From: Actinomadura mexicana
Lineage (GTDB): Bacteria > Actinomycetota > Actinomycetes > Streptosporangiales > Streptosporangiaceae
Direction: 5' to 3'
Assembly: GCF_900188105.1 (NCBI RefSeq)
Contig: NZ_FZNP01000008.1
Span: 186,001-250,000, forward strand
Length of the DNA: 64,000 bases
Part shown: positions 16,380-24,601 of the stretch, piece after piece
Layout: every line of letters starts with the position of its first letter
Position numbering within the stretch: position 1 is the first letter of the stretch
Program-made: the position numbers and the translations under genes
Notes under the pieces: model-generated
Database searches by the model: none
What the model saw: only the letters and a program-made list of their open reading frames with translations
What the model was told of the DNA's origin: nothing

Positions 16380-17435
16380 TTGAAACCTATGACGACGCGC
16401 CTGGCGGACATCGCGGCACACGCCGGGGTGAGCGAGGCGACGGTGAGCCGCGTGCTCAACGGCAAGCCGGGCGTGTCCCCGACCACGCGCCAGGCGGTGC
16501 TGACCGCCCTGGACGTGCTCGGGTACGAGCGCCCGGCCCGGCTGCGCCAGCAGCGGGCCGGGCTGATCGGGCTGATCATCCCCGAGCTGACCAACCCGAT
16601 CTTCCCGGCGTTCGCCGAGGTCATCGAGAGCGCGCTGGCCCGGCACGGGTACATGGCGGTGCTGTGCTCGCAGGCGCCGGGCGGCGTCGCCGAGGACGAC
16701 TACATCGAGATGCTCCTGGAGCGCGGCGTCGCCGGGATCATCTTCGTCAACGGCCTGCACGCCAACGCCAACTCCGACCGCGCCCGCTACGCGCGACTGC
16801 TCGAACAGGCCCTGCCGATCGTCCTGGTCAACGGCTACCGTCCCGACATCGACGCGCCGTACGTCTCCAACGACGACGTGGCGTCGATGGAGGCGGTGGT
16901 CGCGCACCTGGCCGCAATGGGCCACCGCCGGATCGGCCTCGCGATCGGCCAGGACGTGTACGTGCCGACGCGGCGCAAGACCGAGGGGTTCCGGCGCGGG
17001 ATGGCCGCGCACACCGGGCTCGCCCCGCACGAGGTGGACGAGCTGGTCGTCAACACCATGTACACGGTCGAGGGCGGGCAGGCGGCGGCCGCGACGCTGC
17101 TCGACGCGGGCTGCACGGCGATCTGCGGCGGCAACGACATCATGGCGCTCGGCGCGATCCGGGCCGCCCGGTCGCGGGGCCTCCAGGTTCCCGAGGACGT
17201 GTCGGTGACCGGCATGGACGACTCGCCGCTCACCGCCTACCTCGACCCGCCGCTGACCACGGTCCGGCAGTCGGTGCGGGAGATGTCGATGGCCGCGGTG
17301 AGCACCGTCCTGGACGAGATCCGCGGCGCCCGCGCGCCCCGCACCGAGCTGCTCTACCGGCCCGAACTCGTCGTCCGGCGGTCCACGGCCCCGGCCCCGG
17401 CGGCGTCCCGGCTGACCCGCGTCAAGGAGGGCTGA
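16380..17435 (+). CDS. LacI-family regulator of the alpha-glucoside operon
   Basis: The N-terminal helix-turn-helix is TRLADIAAHAGVSEATVSRVLNGKPGV, with the hinge region after it, then a periplasmic-binding-protein-like sensor domain (IGLIIPELTNPIFPAFAEVIESAL; VTGMDDSPLTAYLDPPLTTV). The start is placed at a TTG at 16380 because GGAGGG lies just before it; an ATG at 16389 would remove three residues and is the alternative. It follows the GH13 stop by one base, so is co-expressed and probably represses the operon through the palindrome at 11419-11439. Confidence 0.88.
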   Translation: MKPMTTRLADIAAHAGVSEATVSRVLNGKPGVSPTTRQAVLTALDVLGYERPARLRQQRAGLIGLIIPELTNPIFPAFAEVIESALARHGYMAVLCSQAPGGVAEDDYIEMLLERGVAGIIFVNGLHANANSDRARYARLLEQALPIVLVNGYRPDIDAPYVSNDDVASMEAVVAHLAAMGHRRIGLAIGQDVYVPTRRKTEGFRRGMAAHTGLAPHEVDELVVNTMYTVEGGQAAAATLLDAGCTAICGGNDIMALGAIRAARSRGLQVPEDVSVTGMDDSPLTAYLDPPLTTVRQSVREMSMAAVSTVLDEIRGARAPRTELLYRPELVVRRSTAPAPAASRLTRVKEG

Positions 17436-17550
17436 CCCGGGCCTGACGGGGTGTCGGACCTGGCCTGACCCGGCTGCCGCGGAAGCCAGGTTCTTGTAAC
17501 GGTTGTGTTTCGGCACATTGACAGTGAGCCGGGTCACGGTCTTTCATCCG

Positions 17551-17564
17551 TGGGAGCGCTCCCA
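17551..17564 (+). promoter_or_regulatory. CebR box
   Basis: TGGGAGCGCTCCCA is a perfect 14-base palindrome and matches exactly the known CebR operator of streptomycetes. It lies 36 bases before the cebE start, where bound repressor would block transcription until cellobiose or cellotriose is present. Confidence 0.92.
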
Positions 17565-17600
17565 CACCGATGCACCACCACAACCTGAGAGGGGTCCGCC

Positions 17601-18911
17601 ATGAGGGCCATCATGCGGCGCGGACTGAGTACGGCGATGGCGGCGGTACTCGTCGGCGGCCTCGCCGTCGCGTGCGGCGGCGACGACGGCGACGACAAGG
17701 GGGGCTCCGACAGCGGGCCGGTCGAGTTGACCGTCGACGTCTTCGGCGAGCCGGGTTACGACGCGCTCTACAAGCAGTACGAGCAGTCCCACCCCAATGT
17801 GAAGATCAAGCAGCGCAAGGTCTCCACCCTGGACGAGTACAAGCCGCGCATCCAGCAGTGGATGGCCACCGGCAGCGGGGCGGGCGACGTCGTCATGCTG
17901 GAGGAGGGCATCCTGCCGCTCTACATGCAGCAGAAGGCCAAGTTCCTCGACCTGTTCGACTACGGCGGCAAGGACCTGGAGAAGAACTTCCTGCCGTGGA
18001 AGTGGCAGGCGGGCCTCACCGCGGACGGCAAGCAGCTCATCGGCCTCGGCACCGACGTGGGCCCCCTCGCCATGTGCTACCGCACGGACCTGTTCAAGAA
18101 GGCGGGCCTGCCCACCGACCGCGCCGAGGTCGGCAAGCTCTGGCCGACGTGGGACGCGTTCCTGTCCACGGGCCAGAAGTTCCAGGAAAAGGTGCCCGGC
18201 AGCAAGTGGCTGGACGGCCCCACCGCCGTGTTCCGCGCCACCGTCCTGCAGAACTCCGGCGCCGGTCCGGGCTACAGCTTCTTCGACAAGAGCGACAACC
18301 TCGTCTTCGACAGCAACCCGCCGGTCCGGCAGGCGTTCGACACGACGATGAAGTTCGAGCAGGCCAAGCTCACCGCCGACATGTCGATCTTCACGCCGCC
18401 CTGGCAGACCGCCCTCAAGCGGGACACCTTCGCGACCCTGCCGTGCCCGTCCTGGATGCTCGGCGGCATCGAGGAGTTCTCCGGCAAGGCCGGCAAGGGC
18501 AAGTGGGACGTGGCGACCACGCCCGGCGGCTCCGGCTACTGGGGCGGCTCCTGGCTCGCGGTGCCCAAGCAGACCAAGCACGCCAAGGCGGCCGCCGAAC
18601 TCGCCGAGTACCTGACCTCCCCCGAGGGCCAGGTCGGCGCGTTCAAGGCCGCGAACGTCTTCCCGTCCTCGCCGCAGGCCGCGCAGGACCCGGCGGTCGC
18701 GGGCGCCAAGAGCGCGTACTTCAACGACGCCCCGATCGGGCAGATCTTCGGGCAGCTGGTCGCCGCGGTGAAGCCGGTGCACCTCGGGCCGAAGAACGAG
18801 GACGTGCGCGCCGCGGTGGAGAACGTCCTGATCTCCGTGGGCCAGGGCAAGCAGAAGCCCGAACAGGCGTGGACGAAGTCCGTCGACGAGGCGAAGAAGG
18901 CCGCCAGGTAG
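17601..18911 (+). CDS. cebE: Cellobiose/cello-oligosaccharide ABC binding lipoprotein
   Basis: A 436-residue solute-binding lipoprotein (lipobox LAVACGGD, Cys about residue 25). Typical blocks are VDVFGEPGYDALYKQYEQSHPNVKIKQ, LGTDVGPLAMCYRTDLFKKAGLP and PCPSWMLGGIEEFSG. Assignment as CebE rests on the perfect CebR box upstream and on gene order binding protein, permease, permease, GH1 beta-glucosidase, LacI regulator, identical to the Streptomyces ceb locus. GAGAGGGG lies upstream of the ATG. No ATPase gene follows, as in the Streptomyces system that uses MsiK. Confidence 0.88.
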   Translation: MRAIMRRGLSTAMAAVLVGGLAVACGGDDGDDKGGSDSGPVELTVDVFGEPGYDALYKQYEQSHPNVKIKQRKVSTLDEYKPRIQQWMATGSGAGDVVMLEEGILPLYMQQKAKFLDLFDYGGKDLEKNFLPWKWQAGLTADGKQLIGLGTDVGPLAMCYRTDLFKKAGLPTDRAEVGKLWPTWDAFLSTGQKFQEKVPGSKWLDGPTAVFRATVLQNSGAGPGYSFFDKSDNLVFDSNPPVRQAFDTTMKFEQAKLTADMSIFTPPWQTALKRDTFATLPCPSWMLGGIEEFSGKAGKGKWDVATTPGGSGYWGGSWLAVPKQTKHAKAAAELAEYLTSPEGQVGAFKAANVFPSSPQAAQDPAVAGAKSAYFNDAPIGQIFGQLVAAVKPVHLGPKNEDVRAAVENVLISVGQGKQKPEQAWTKSVDEAKKAAR

Positions 18912-19019
18912 CCGGCGGCCCCCGACCGCGGCGGCGGCGCCGGGCCGTACCTCCCCCGCCCGCGCCGCCGCCGTCCCCACTCCCCGCTTCGTCCCGTCCT
19001 CGGAAAGGAGGCGCACGAC

Positions 19020-20009
19020 GTGACCACCGACCTGCGCCCCAGCCGGAACGGCCCGCCGCCGGCCTCGCCCGCGGCGGCGCGGCCGGACCCGCGCCGCACC
19101 TGGCGCGCCCGGCTGGCCCGGCTCGACGTGAAGGGCGCGCCCTACGCCTTCATCTCGCCGTTCTACATCGTCTTCCTGGTCTTCGGCGCGTTCCCCCTCG
19201 TCTACACGCTCTGGGTCTCCCTGCACGACTGGGAGCTGGCGTCGGGGACGCGCGAGTTCGTGGGGCTCGACAACTACGACTACCTGCTGACCGACGCCGA
19301 CTTCTGGCACGCGACGGTCAACACCCTCGGGATCTTCGCCGTCTCGACCGTCCCGCAGCTGCTGGTCGCGCTGCTGATCGCCAACACCCTGAACCGGCGG
19401 ATGCGGCTGCCGACGCTGTTCCGGATCGGGATGGTCGCCCCGCTGGTCACCTCGACCGCCGCCGTCGCGATCGTGTTCACCCAGATGTTCGACAAGGACT
19501 GGGGCATGGTCAACTGGGCGATCGGGCTGGTCGGCATCGACCCGATCCACTGGTCGAGCAGCCGCGGCTGGTCCTGGGTCGCCATCGCCATGATGGTCGA
19601 CTGGCGCTGGACCGGCTACAACGCGCTCATCTACCTGGCCGCCATGCAGGCGATCCCGAAGGACCTCTACGAGGCCGCCGCGATCGACGGCGCGTCCCGG
19701 ATCCGGCAGTTCTGGCAGATCACGGTGCCGATGCTGCGCCCCACCATCATCTTCACCGTGATCATCTCGACGATCGGCGGGCTCCAGCTGTTCACCGAGC
19801 CCGTGCTGTTCAGCGTCGGCACGCCGAACAAGATGGACGGCGGCCCGATGCACCAGTTCCAGACGATCACGATGTACATGTACGACAACGCGTTCGGCCA
19901 TGACCGCTACGGCTACGGCGCGACGGTCGCCTGGGCGCTGTTCGTGATGATCATCGTGTTCTCCCTGATCAACTTCCTGGCCGTGCGCCGCACGGGAGGC
20001 ACCAAGTGA
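19020..20009 (+). CDS. cebF: Cellobiose ABC transporter permease
   Basis: A 329-residue inner-membrane permease. Six hydrophobic stretches and the EAA loop KDLYEAAAIDGASRIRQFWQITVPMLRP are visible. The GTG start at 19020 has a strong GGAAAGGAGG upstream; 108 bases separate it from cebE, and a GC-rich hairpin-prone gap there may dampen expression relative to the binding protein. Overlaps the next permease (GTGA). Confidence 0.9.
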   Translation: MTTDLRPSRNGPPPASPAAARPDPRRTWRARLARLDVKGAPYAFISPFYIVFLVFGAFPLVYTLWVSLHDWELASGTREFVGLDNYDYLLTDADFWHATVNTLGIFAVSTVPQLLVALLIANTLNRRMRLPTLFRIGMVAPLVTSTAAVAIVFTQMFDKDWGMVNWAIGLVGIDPIHWSSSRGWSWVAIAMMVDWRWTGYNALIYLAAMQAIPKDLYEAAAIDGASRIRQFWQITVPMLRPTIIFTVIISTIGGLQLFTEPVLFSVGTPNKMDGGPMHQFQTITMYMYDNAFGHDRYGYGATVAWALFVMIIVFSLINFLAVRRTGGTK

Positions 20010-20908
20010 CCACGCTCCTCGCCGGCCCCGGCGGCCGGAAGACCGGCGGCAGGCGCGCCGCCGCGCACCCCGGCCGCCACCGCGGCCTGTGGAACGCCAG
20101 CCCGCTGACCTACCTCACGCTGGTCGTGGCGCTGGTGCTGTCGATCTTCCCGATCTACTGGATGATCATCGTGGCGACCCGCACGAACAGCGTGGTCGCC
20201 GACGTCCCGCCGCCGCTGCTGCCGGGCGGCCACGGCGCCGACAACGTCGGCCGGCTGTTCGACAACCCGGAGGCCTACTTCGCCAAGGGCCTGCTGAACT
20301 CCGCGCTCGCCTCCGCCGCGGTGACCGTCTCCACGGTGTTCTTCGCCTCGCTGGCCGGGTTCGCGTTCGCCAAGCTGCGCTTCCGCGGCAAGAACGGGCT
20401 GCTGCTCACCATCATCGCCACGATGATGATCCCGGTGCAGATGGGCATCATCCCGCTCTACATGATCATGGTGAAGCTGGGCTGGCAGAACCACCTGCAG
20501 GCGGTCATCGTCCCGTTCCTGGTCACCGGGTTCGGGGTGTTCATGATGCGGCAGTACGCCGACCAGGCCGTCCCGGACGAGCTGATCGAGGCGGCCCGCG
20601 TCGACGGGTGCACCACGTTCGGCATCTACTGGCGGGTCGTGCTCCCCGCGCTGCGCCCCGCCGCGGGCGTCCTCGGGCTGTTCACGTTCATGCAGACCTG
20701 GAACGAGTTCATGTGGCCGCTGGCGGTGCTGAGCCCGGACAACCCGACGGTGCAGCTGTCCATCAACAACCTGGCGAACGCCTACTTCAAGGACTACACG
20801 CTCATGTTCGCCGGGACCAGCGTGGCGATCCTGCCGCTGCTCGTGGTGTTCATCGTTTTCGGCCGCCAGATCATCGGCGGGATCATGGAAGGTGCAGTGA
20901 AGGCGTGA
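20006..20908 (+). CDS. cebG: Cellobiose ABC transporter permease
   Basis: A 300-residue permease with an Arg/Gly-rich N-terminal tail, six hydrophobic segments and the EAA loop ELIEAARVDGCTTFGIYWRVVLPALRP, then FMQTWNEFMWPLAVL. GTG start overlapping the cebF stop, and its own stop overlapping the bglC start, show tight translational coupling. It forms the import channel with CebF. Confidence 0.9.
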   Translation: MTTLLAGPGGRKTGGRRAAAHPGRHRGLWNASPLTYLTLVVALVLSIFPIYWMIIVATRTNSVVADVPPPLLPGGHGADNVGRLFDNPEAYFAKGLLNSALASAAVTVSTVFFASLAGFAFAKLRFRGKNGLLLTIIATMMIPVQMGIIPLYMIMVKLGWQNHLQAVIVPFLVTGFGVFMMRQYADQAVPDELIEAARVDGCTTFGIYWRVVLPALRPAAGVLGLFTFMQTWNEFMWPLAVLSPDNPTVQLSINNLANAYFKDYTLMFAGTSVAILPLLVVFIVFGRQIIGGIMEGAVKA

Positions 20909-22329
20909 CCTCCCTCAAGGACGACACCAGCGCGGCTCCCGCCGCCCCCTTCCCGACCGCGTTCCGCTGGGGGGCCGCCACCGCCGCCTACCAGATCGAG
21001 GGCGCCGCGGGCGAGGACGGGCGCGGACCGTCCATCTGGGACACCTTCTGCCGCACGCCGGGCAAGGTCCTGCGCGGCGATACCGGCGACGTCGCGGTGG
21101 ACCACTACCACCGCTTCCCCGAGGACGTGGCGCTCATGGCCGACCTCGGGCTCACCGCGTACCGGTTCTCGATCTCCTGGCCGCGGGTGCAGCCGGCGGG
21201 GGCCGGGGCCTTCAACACCGAGGGCCTCGACTTCTACCGGCGGCTGGTGGACGCGCTGCTGGAGGCGGGCATCGAGCCGTGGCCGACGCTCTACCACTGG
21301 GACCTCCCGCAGCCGCTGGAGGACAAGGGCGGCTGGCCCGAGCGCGAGACCGCCCACCGGTTCGCCGAGTACGCCGACCACGTGCACGCGGCGCTCGGCG
21401 ACCGCGTCGCGCGGTGGATGACGGTGAACGAGCCGTGGTGCGCGGCGTTCCTCGGCTACGCCTCCGGCGACCACGCGCCCGGACGCGTCGACCCGGCCGG
21501 GTCCCTGCTGGCCGCGCACCACCTGATGCTCGGCCACGGCCTGGCCGTCGAGGCGATGCGCGCCCGCCGCCCGGACAACCGCTTCGGCGCCGCCGTCAAC
21601 CTCTACGCGGTCTCCCCCGCGACCGGCGACCCCGCCGACGCCGACGCGGCACGCCGGATCGACGGGCTGCAGAACCGGCTGTTCCTCGACCCGCTGCTGC
21701 TCGGCCGCTACCCCGAGGACGTCCTCGCCGACACCTCCCGCTACGGGTTCACCCCGCCGGACGCGGACCTCGCGGTCATCAGCCAGCCGCTCGACCAGCT
21801 GGGCGTCAACTACTACTCGCGGCACACCGTCGCGGGGACGCCCGGCGAGGCGGCGCAGACCGCGTCGTCGCCGTTCGCGACGAACTCCCCCTGGCCCGGC
21901 AGCGAACACGTCCGGTTCGTGCCGGCCGGGCGCCCGGTCACCGGAATGGGCTGGGAGATCGACGAGGGCGGCCTGCACGAGGTGCTGACCCGGCTGCACC
22001 GCGAGTACCCGTCCGTCCCGCTCTACATCACCGAGAACGGCGCCGGCTACGACGAGGTCCCTGACGACGATGGCACGGTCCAAGACGCGGGCCGCATCGC
22101 CTATCTCGACGCGCACCTGCGGGCGTGCCACGACGCCATCTCCGAAGGGGTCCCGCTGCACGGCTATTTCACGTGGTCGCTGCTGGATAATTTCGAATGG
22201 GCTTGGGGCTACTCCAAGCGTTTCGGGCTGGTCCACGTCGATTACGCCACGCAGCGCCGGGTGCCCAAGGAGAGCGCACGGTGGTACGCCGGAGTGATCC
22301 GGCGGGGCGGGCTGCCCGAGCGGGGCTGA
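20905..22329 (+). CDS. bglC: GH1 beta-glucosidase
   Basis: A 474-residue cytosolic family 1 glycoside hydrolase. The acid/base motif is TVNEPWCAAFLGYASG and the nucleophile motif is YITENGAGY; SISWPRVQP, LYHWDLPQPLED and WSLLDNFEWAWGYSKRFG are also intact. It splits imported cellobiose into glucose. The GTG start at 20905 overlaps the cebG stop. A paralogue with about the same length is encoded at 28766 in the xyloglucan locus. Confidence 0.95.
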   Translation: MTSLKDDTSAAPAAPFPTAFRWGAATAAYQIEGAAGEDGRGPSIWDTFCRTPGKVLRGDTGDVAVDHYHRFPEDVALMADLGLTAYRFSISWPRVQPAGAGAFNTEGLDFYRRLVDALLEAGIEPWPTLYHWDLPQPLEDKGGWPERETAHRFAEYADHVHAALGDRVARWMTVNEPWCAAFLGYASGDHAPGRVDPAGSLLAAHHLMLGHGLAVEAMRARRPDNRFGAAVNLYAVSPATGDPADADAARRIDGLQNRLFLDPLLLGRYPEDVLADTSRYGFTPPDADLAVISQPLDQLGVNYYSRHTVAGTPGEAAQTASSPFATNSPWPGSEHVRFVPAGRPVTGMGWEIDEGGLHEVLTRLHREYPSVPLYITENGAGYDEVPDDDGTVQDAGRIAYLDAHLRACHDAISEGVPLHGYFTWSLLDNFEWAWGYSKRFGLVHVDYATQRRVPKESARWYAGVIRRGGLPERG

Positions 22330-22362
22330 CCCGGGGGCGACGGCACGGACGAAGGGGGCCAG

Positions 22363-23373
22363 ATGACGGGCAGGAGCACGCGCCCGACCCTGGAGGAGGT
22401 CGCGGCGCGGGCCGGTGTGGGCCGCGGCACGGTGTCCCGGGTGGTCAACGGCTCGCCGCGGGTCAGCCCGCAGGCCCGCGAGGCGGTGCTGAAGGCGATC
22501 GAGGAGCTCGGGTACGTGCCGAACCGCGCGGCCCGCACGCTCGTCACCCGCCGCACCGACACCGTGGCCCTGGTCGTCGCCGAGTCCGACCAGCGGCTGT
22601 TCGGCGAGCCGTACTTCGCCGGGATCATCCGCGGGATCAGCAACGGCCTCGGCGACACCGGCCTGCAGCTCCTGCTCGCCCTCGCCCGCTCCCCCGCCGA
22701 GTACGGCCGGCTGGAGGACTACCTCACCACCCAGCACGTGGACGGGGTGCTCCTCACCTCCCTGCACGCCGAGGACCCGCTGCCCGCGAAGCTGGAGGCC
22801 AACGGGGTGCCGACCGTCCTCGGCGGCCGCCCGCCCGGCCTGCACCCGGTCAGCTACGTCGACGTCGACAACCGCAGCGGCGCCCGCGAGGCCGTCGGCC
22901 ACCTCATCGCGGGCGGCCGGCGGCGCATCGCGACCATCGCCGGCCCGCAGGACATGGGGGTCGGCATCGACCGGCTGGCCGGCTACCGGGAGGCGCTCGC
23001 CGAGGCGGGGCTGCCCGAGTACGTCGAGTACGGCGACTTCGGCGAGGCCAGCGGCATCACCGCGGCGGAGCGGCTGCTGGCCGCCGAGCCGTCCCTGGAC
23101 GCGGTGTTCGCCGCCGACGACCCGATGGCGCTCGGCGCGCTGCGGGTCCTGCACCGCAGCGGCCGCCGCGTTCCCGGCGACGTCGCGGTGATCGGCTTCG
23201 ACGACTCGGCCGCCGCGCCGCTGGCCGACCCGCCGCTCAGCACCGTCCACCAGTCGCCGGAGGAGATGGGCCGGGAGATGGCCCGGCTGCTGGTCTCGCG
23301 GATCCGCGGCGAGACCGTCGCGGACCCGGTCGTCATCCTGCGCCCCCACCTCGTGCTGCGCGACTCCGCGTGA
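22363..23373 (+). CDS. cebR: LacI-family cellobiose repressor
   Basis: A 336-residue LacI regulator: helix-turn-helix TLEEVAARAGVGRGTVSRVVNGSPRV, hinge LGYVPNRAARTLVTRRTDTVALVV and a sugar-binding domain ending IGFDDSAAAPLADPPLSTVHQ. Position at the end of the ceb operon and the CebR boxes in the window support the name. GGGGGCC precedes the ATG. It likely binds 17551-17564 and also the identical box at 35646-35659. Confidence 0.88.
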   Translation: MTGRSTRPTLEEVAARAGVGRGTVSRVVNGSPRVSPQAREAVLKAIEELGYVPNRAARTLVTRRTDTVALVVAESDQRLFGEPYFAGIIRGISNGLGDTGLQLLLALARSPAEYGRLEDYLTTQHVDGVLLTSLHAEDPLPAKLEANGVPTVLGGRPPGLHPVSYVDVDNRSGAREAVGHLIAGGRRRIATIAGPQDMGVGIDRLAGYREALAEAGLPEYVEYGDFGEASGITAAERLLAAEPSLDAVFAADDPMALGALRVLHRSGRRVPGDVAVIGFDDSAAAPLADPPLSTVHQSPEEMGREMARLLVSRIRGETVADPVVILRPHLVLRDSA

Positions 23374-23430
23374 GGACCCCGGCTCCGCGCATATGATCAT
23401 TTGAGTCGTCACCCCGCAGGGAGCTGAGCC

Positions 23431-23907
23431 ATGGCCTACGAACCGACCGCCGCCGAGCGGGTCTTCCTCGACCGCTGCGTTGAGCTCGCGCGGGAGGCCC
23501 TGGAGGCGGCCGACGAGCCGTTCGGGTCCGTGCTGGTGTCGGCGTCCGGCGAGGTCCTGTTCGAGGACCGCAACCGCACGGCGGACGGCGACCAGACCCG
23601 CCACCCCGAGTTCGAGATCGCGCGGTGGGCGGCGGCCAACATGGCGCCGGACGAGCGCGCGGCGGCCACCGTGTTCACCTCCGGCGAGCACTGCCCGATG
23701 TGCTCGGCCGCGCACGCCTGGGTCGGCCTCGGCCGCATCGTCTACATCATGTCGTCCCGGCAGCTCGTGGCCCTGCGCACCGAGCTGGGCGCCCCGGCGG
23801 GGCCGGTCAACGCCATCCCGGTCCAGGACGTGGCGCCGGGTGTCCCGGTGGACGGCCCGGTCGCCGCCCTCGAAGCGACGATGCGCGAACTGCACACGCG
23901 CGCCTGA
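23431..23907 (+). CDS. Cytidine/guanine deaminase-family nucleoside deaminase
   Basis: A 158-residue zinc deaminase. The catalytic HPE (HPEFEIARW) and zinc PCxxC-type motif (SGEHCPMCSAAH) are present; note that the usual Pro-Cys is preceded by His in EHCPMC. Such proteins deaminate guanine, cytosine or tRNA adenosine; the exact substrate cannot be stated. GGGAGCTG precedes the ATG. It is probably a single-gene unit after cebR. Confidence 0.85.
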   Translation: MAYEPTAAERVFLDRCVELAREALEAADEPFGSVLVSASGEVLFEDRNRTADGDQTRHPEFEIARWAAANMAPDERAAATVFTSGEHCPMCSAAHAWVGLGRIVYIMSSRQLVALRTELGAPAGPVNAIPVQDVAPGVPVDGPVAALEATMRELHTRA

Positions 23908-23925
23908 GGGCGGCGACTCCGGGGC

Positions 23926-24249
23926 TCACCGCCCGGTCAGCGCCTCCAGCCGCTCGACGGCGTCGCGCCAGTCGGACGGCAGCCGGCACCGGGTCGCCCG
24001 GTGCCCGCGGTAGGTGAGCGTGTAGGTGAAGTGGTCGGCCACCTGGCAGCCCTCGGACGAGGACCCGGTGGTGGCGACGCGGCCCAGCGCGTCCTCCAGG
24101 CCGCGCATCTCCGCCGCGCCGAGCGCGACCTTCTCGTCGTCGACGAGCGCCGTTCCCGACACATCTACGGTCACTTTGTGGTGAATTCCGGCGAATCCTC
24201 CGGAACGCTCATAGGTCACCAGCACGTCCGGCCCAGTGTGAGCGAGCAT
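23926..24249 (-). CDS. Small emfourin-like (protealysin-inhibitor-family) protein
   Basis: A 107-residue protein with no signal peptide. The segment VTYERSGGFAGIHHKVTVDVSG, an acidic middle, and DHFTYTLTYRGHRATRCRLP with a closing LEALTGR resemble emfourin-family proteins, which inhibit M4 metalloproteases in other bacteria. No protease gene is adjacent, so inhibitor function is only a family suggestion. The ATG at 24249 is chosen over 24255 because AAGGAG then sits at proper spacing. Confidence 0.55.
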   Translation of the reverse strand: MLAHTGPDVLVTYERSGGFAGIHHKVTVDVSGTALVDDEKVALGAAEMRGLEDALGRVATTGSSSEGCQVADHFTYTLTYRGHRATRCRLPSDWRDAVERLEALTGR

Positions 24250-24601
24250 GGACATCTCCTTTGCGCGCGGGCCGCCGGACAGCACCCCGCTCCCCATTCC
24301 GGCGGCCCGCAGATCGTGGGTTACTCGCCGAAAAGGATTCCGCCGGTGGCGCGCACGGCGATGCACCGGTTCGGATACGTCCGCGGATCGCCCACCGCGA
24401 TCTGCGGCAATGGCCGACGGGACCTCCAATTGTGGTGGATGTCCCGCCGCATCCAGACATTAGATGCCACAAACTTTACCGAACAAGGCCATTCCCCGTC
24501 CCAAGTCGGCCACCCGTTCATTCTTAAATCACGTCTGCCCGGATGTGCAATGCCAAGCCCGGCCCACCTCGCCGCCCCACGGGTAGGCCGGGCCGCGGGG
24601 G
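24250..24601. other. Intergenic region without a gene
   Basis: About 350 bases between the emfourin-like gene and the end of the GH3 gene. It is less GC-rich than its surroundings (for example around 24440-24540). A weak promoter-like pair on the minus strand, TTGTTC (24481-24486) and TAATGT (24457-24462) with an 18-base spacer, could serve the emfourin-like gene. An inverted repeat lies near the GH3 end. No convincing coding frame was found. Confidence 0.5.
24557..24593 (-). terminator. Possible terminator of the GH3 gene
   Basis: Arms GCCCGGCC (24557-24564) and GGCCGGGC (24586-24593) with a 21-base loop lie just after the GH3 stop at 24602. There is no U-run, as is common for actinomycete terminators. 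Confidence 0.4.

Noticed and set aside
20794..23895. A long minus-strand open frame opposite the ceb operon
   Set aside because: Arg/Gly/Ala/Val-rich low-complexity translation, no domains; shadow of GH1 and cebR.
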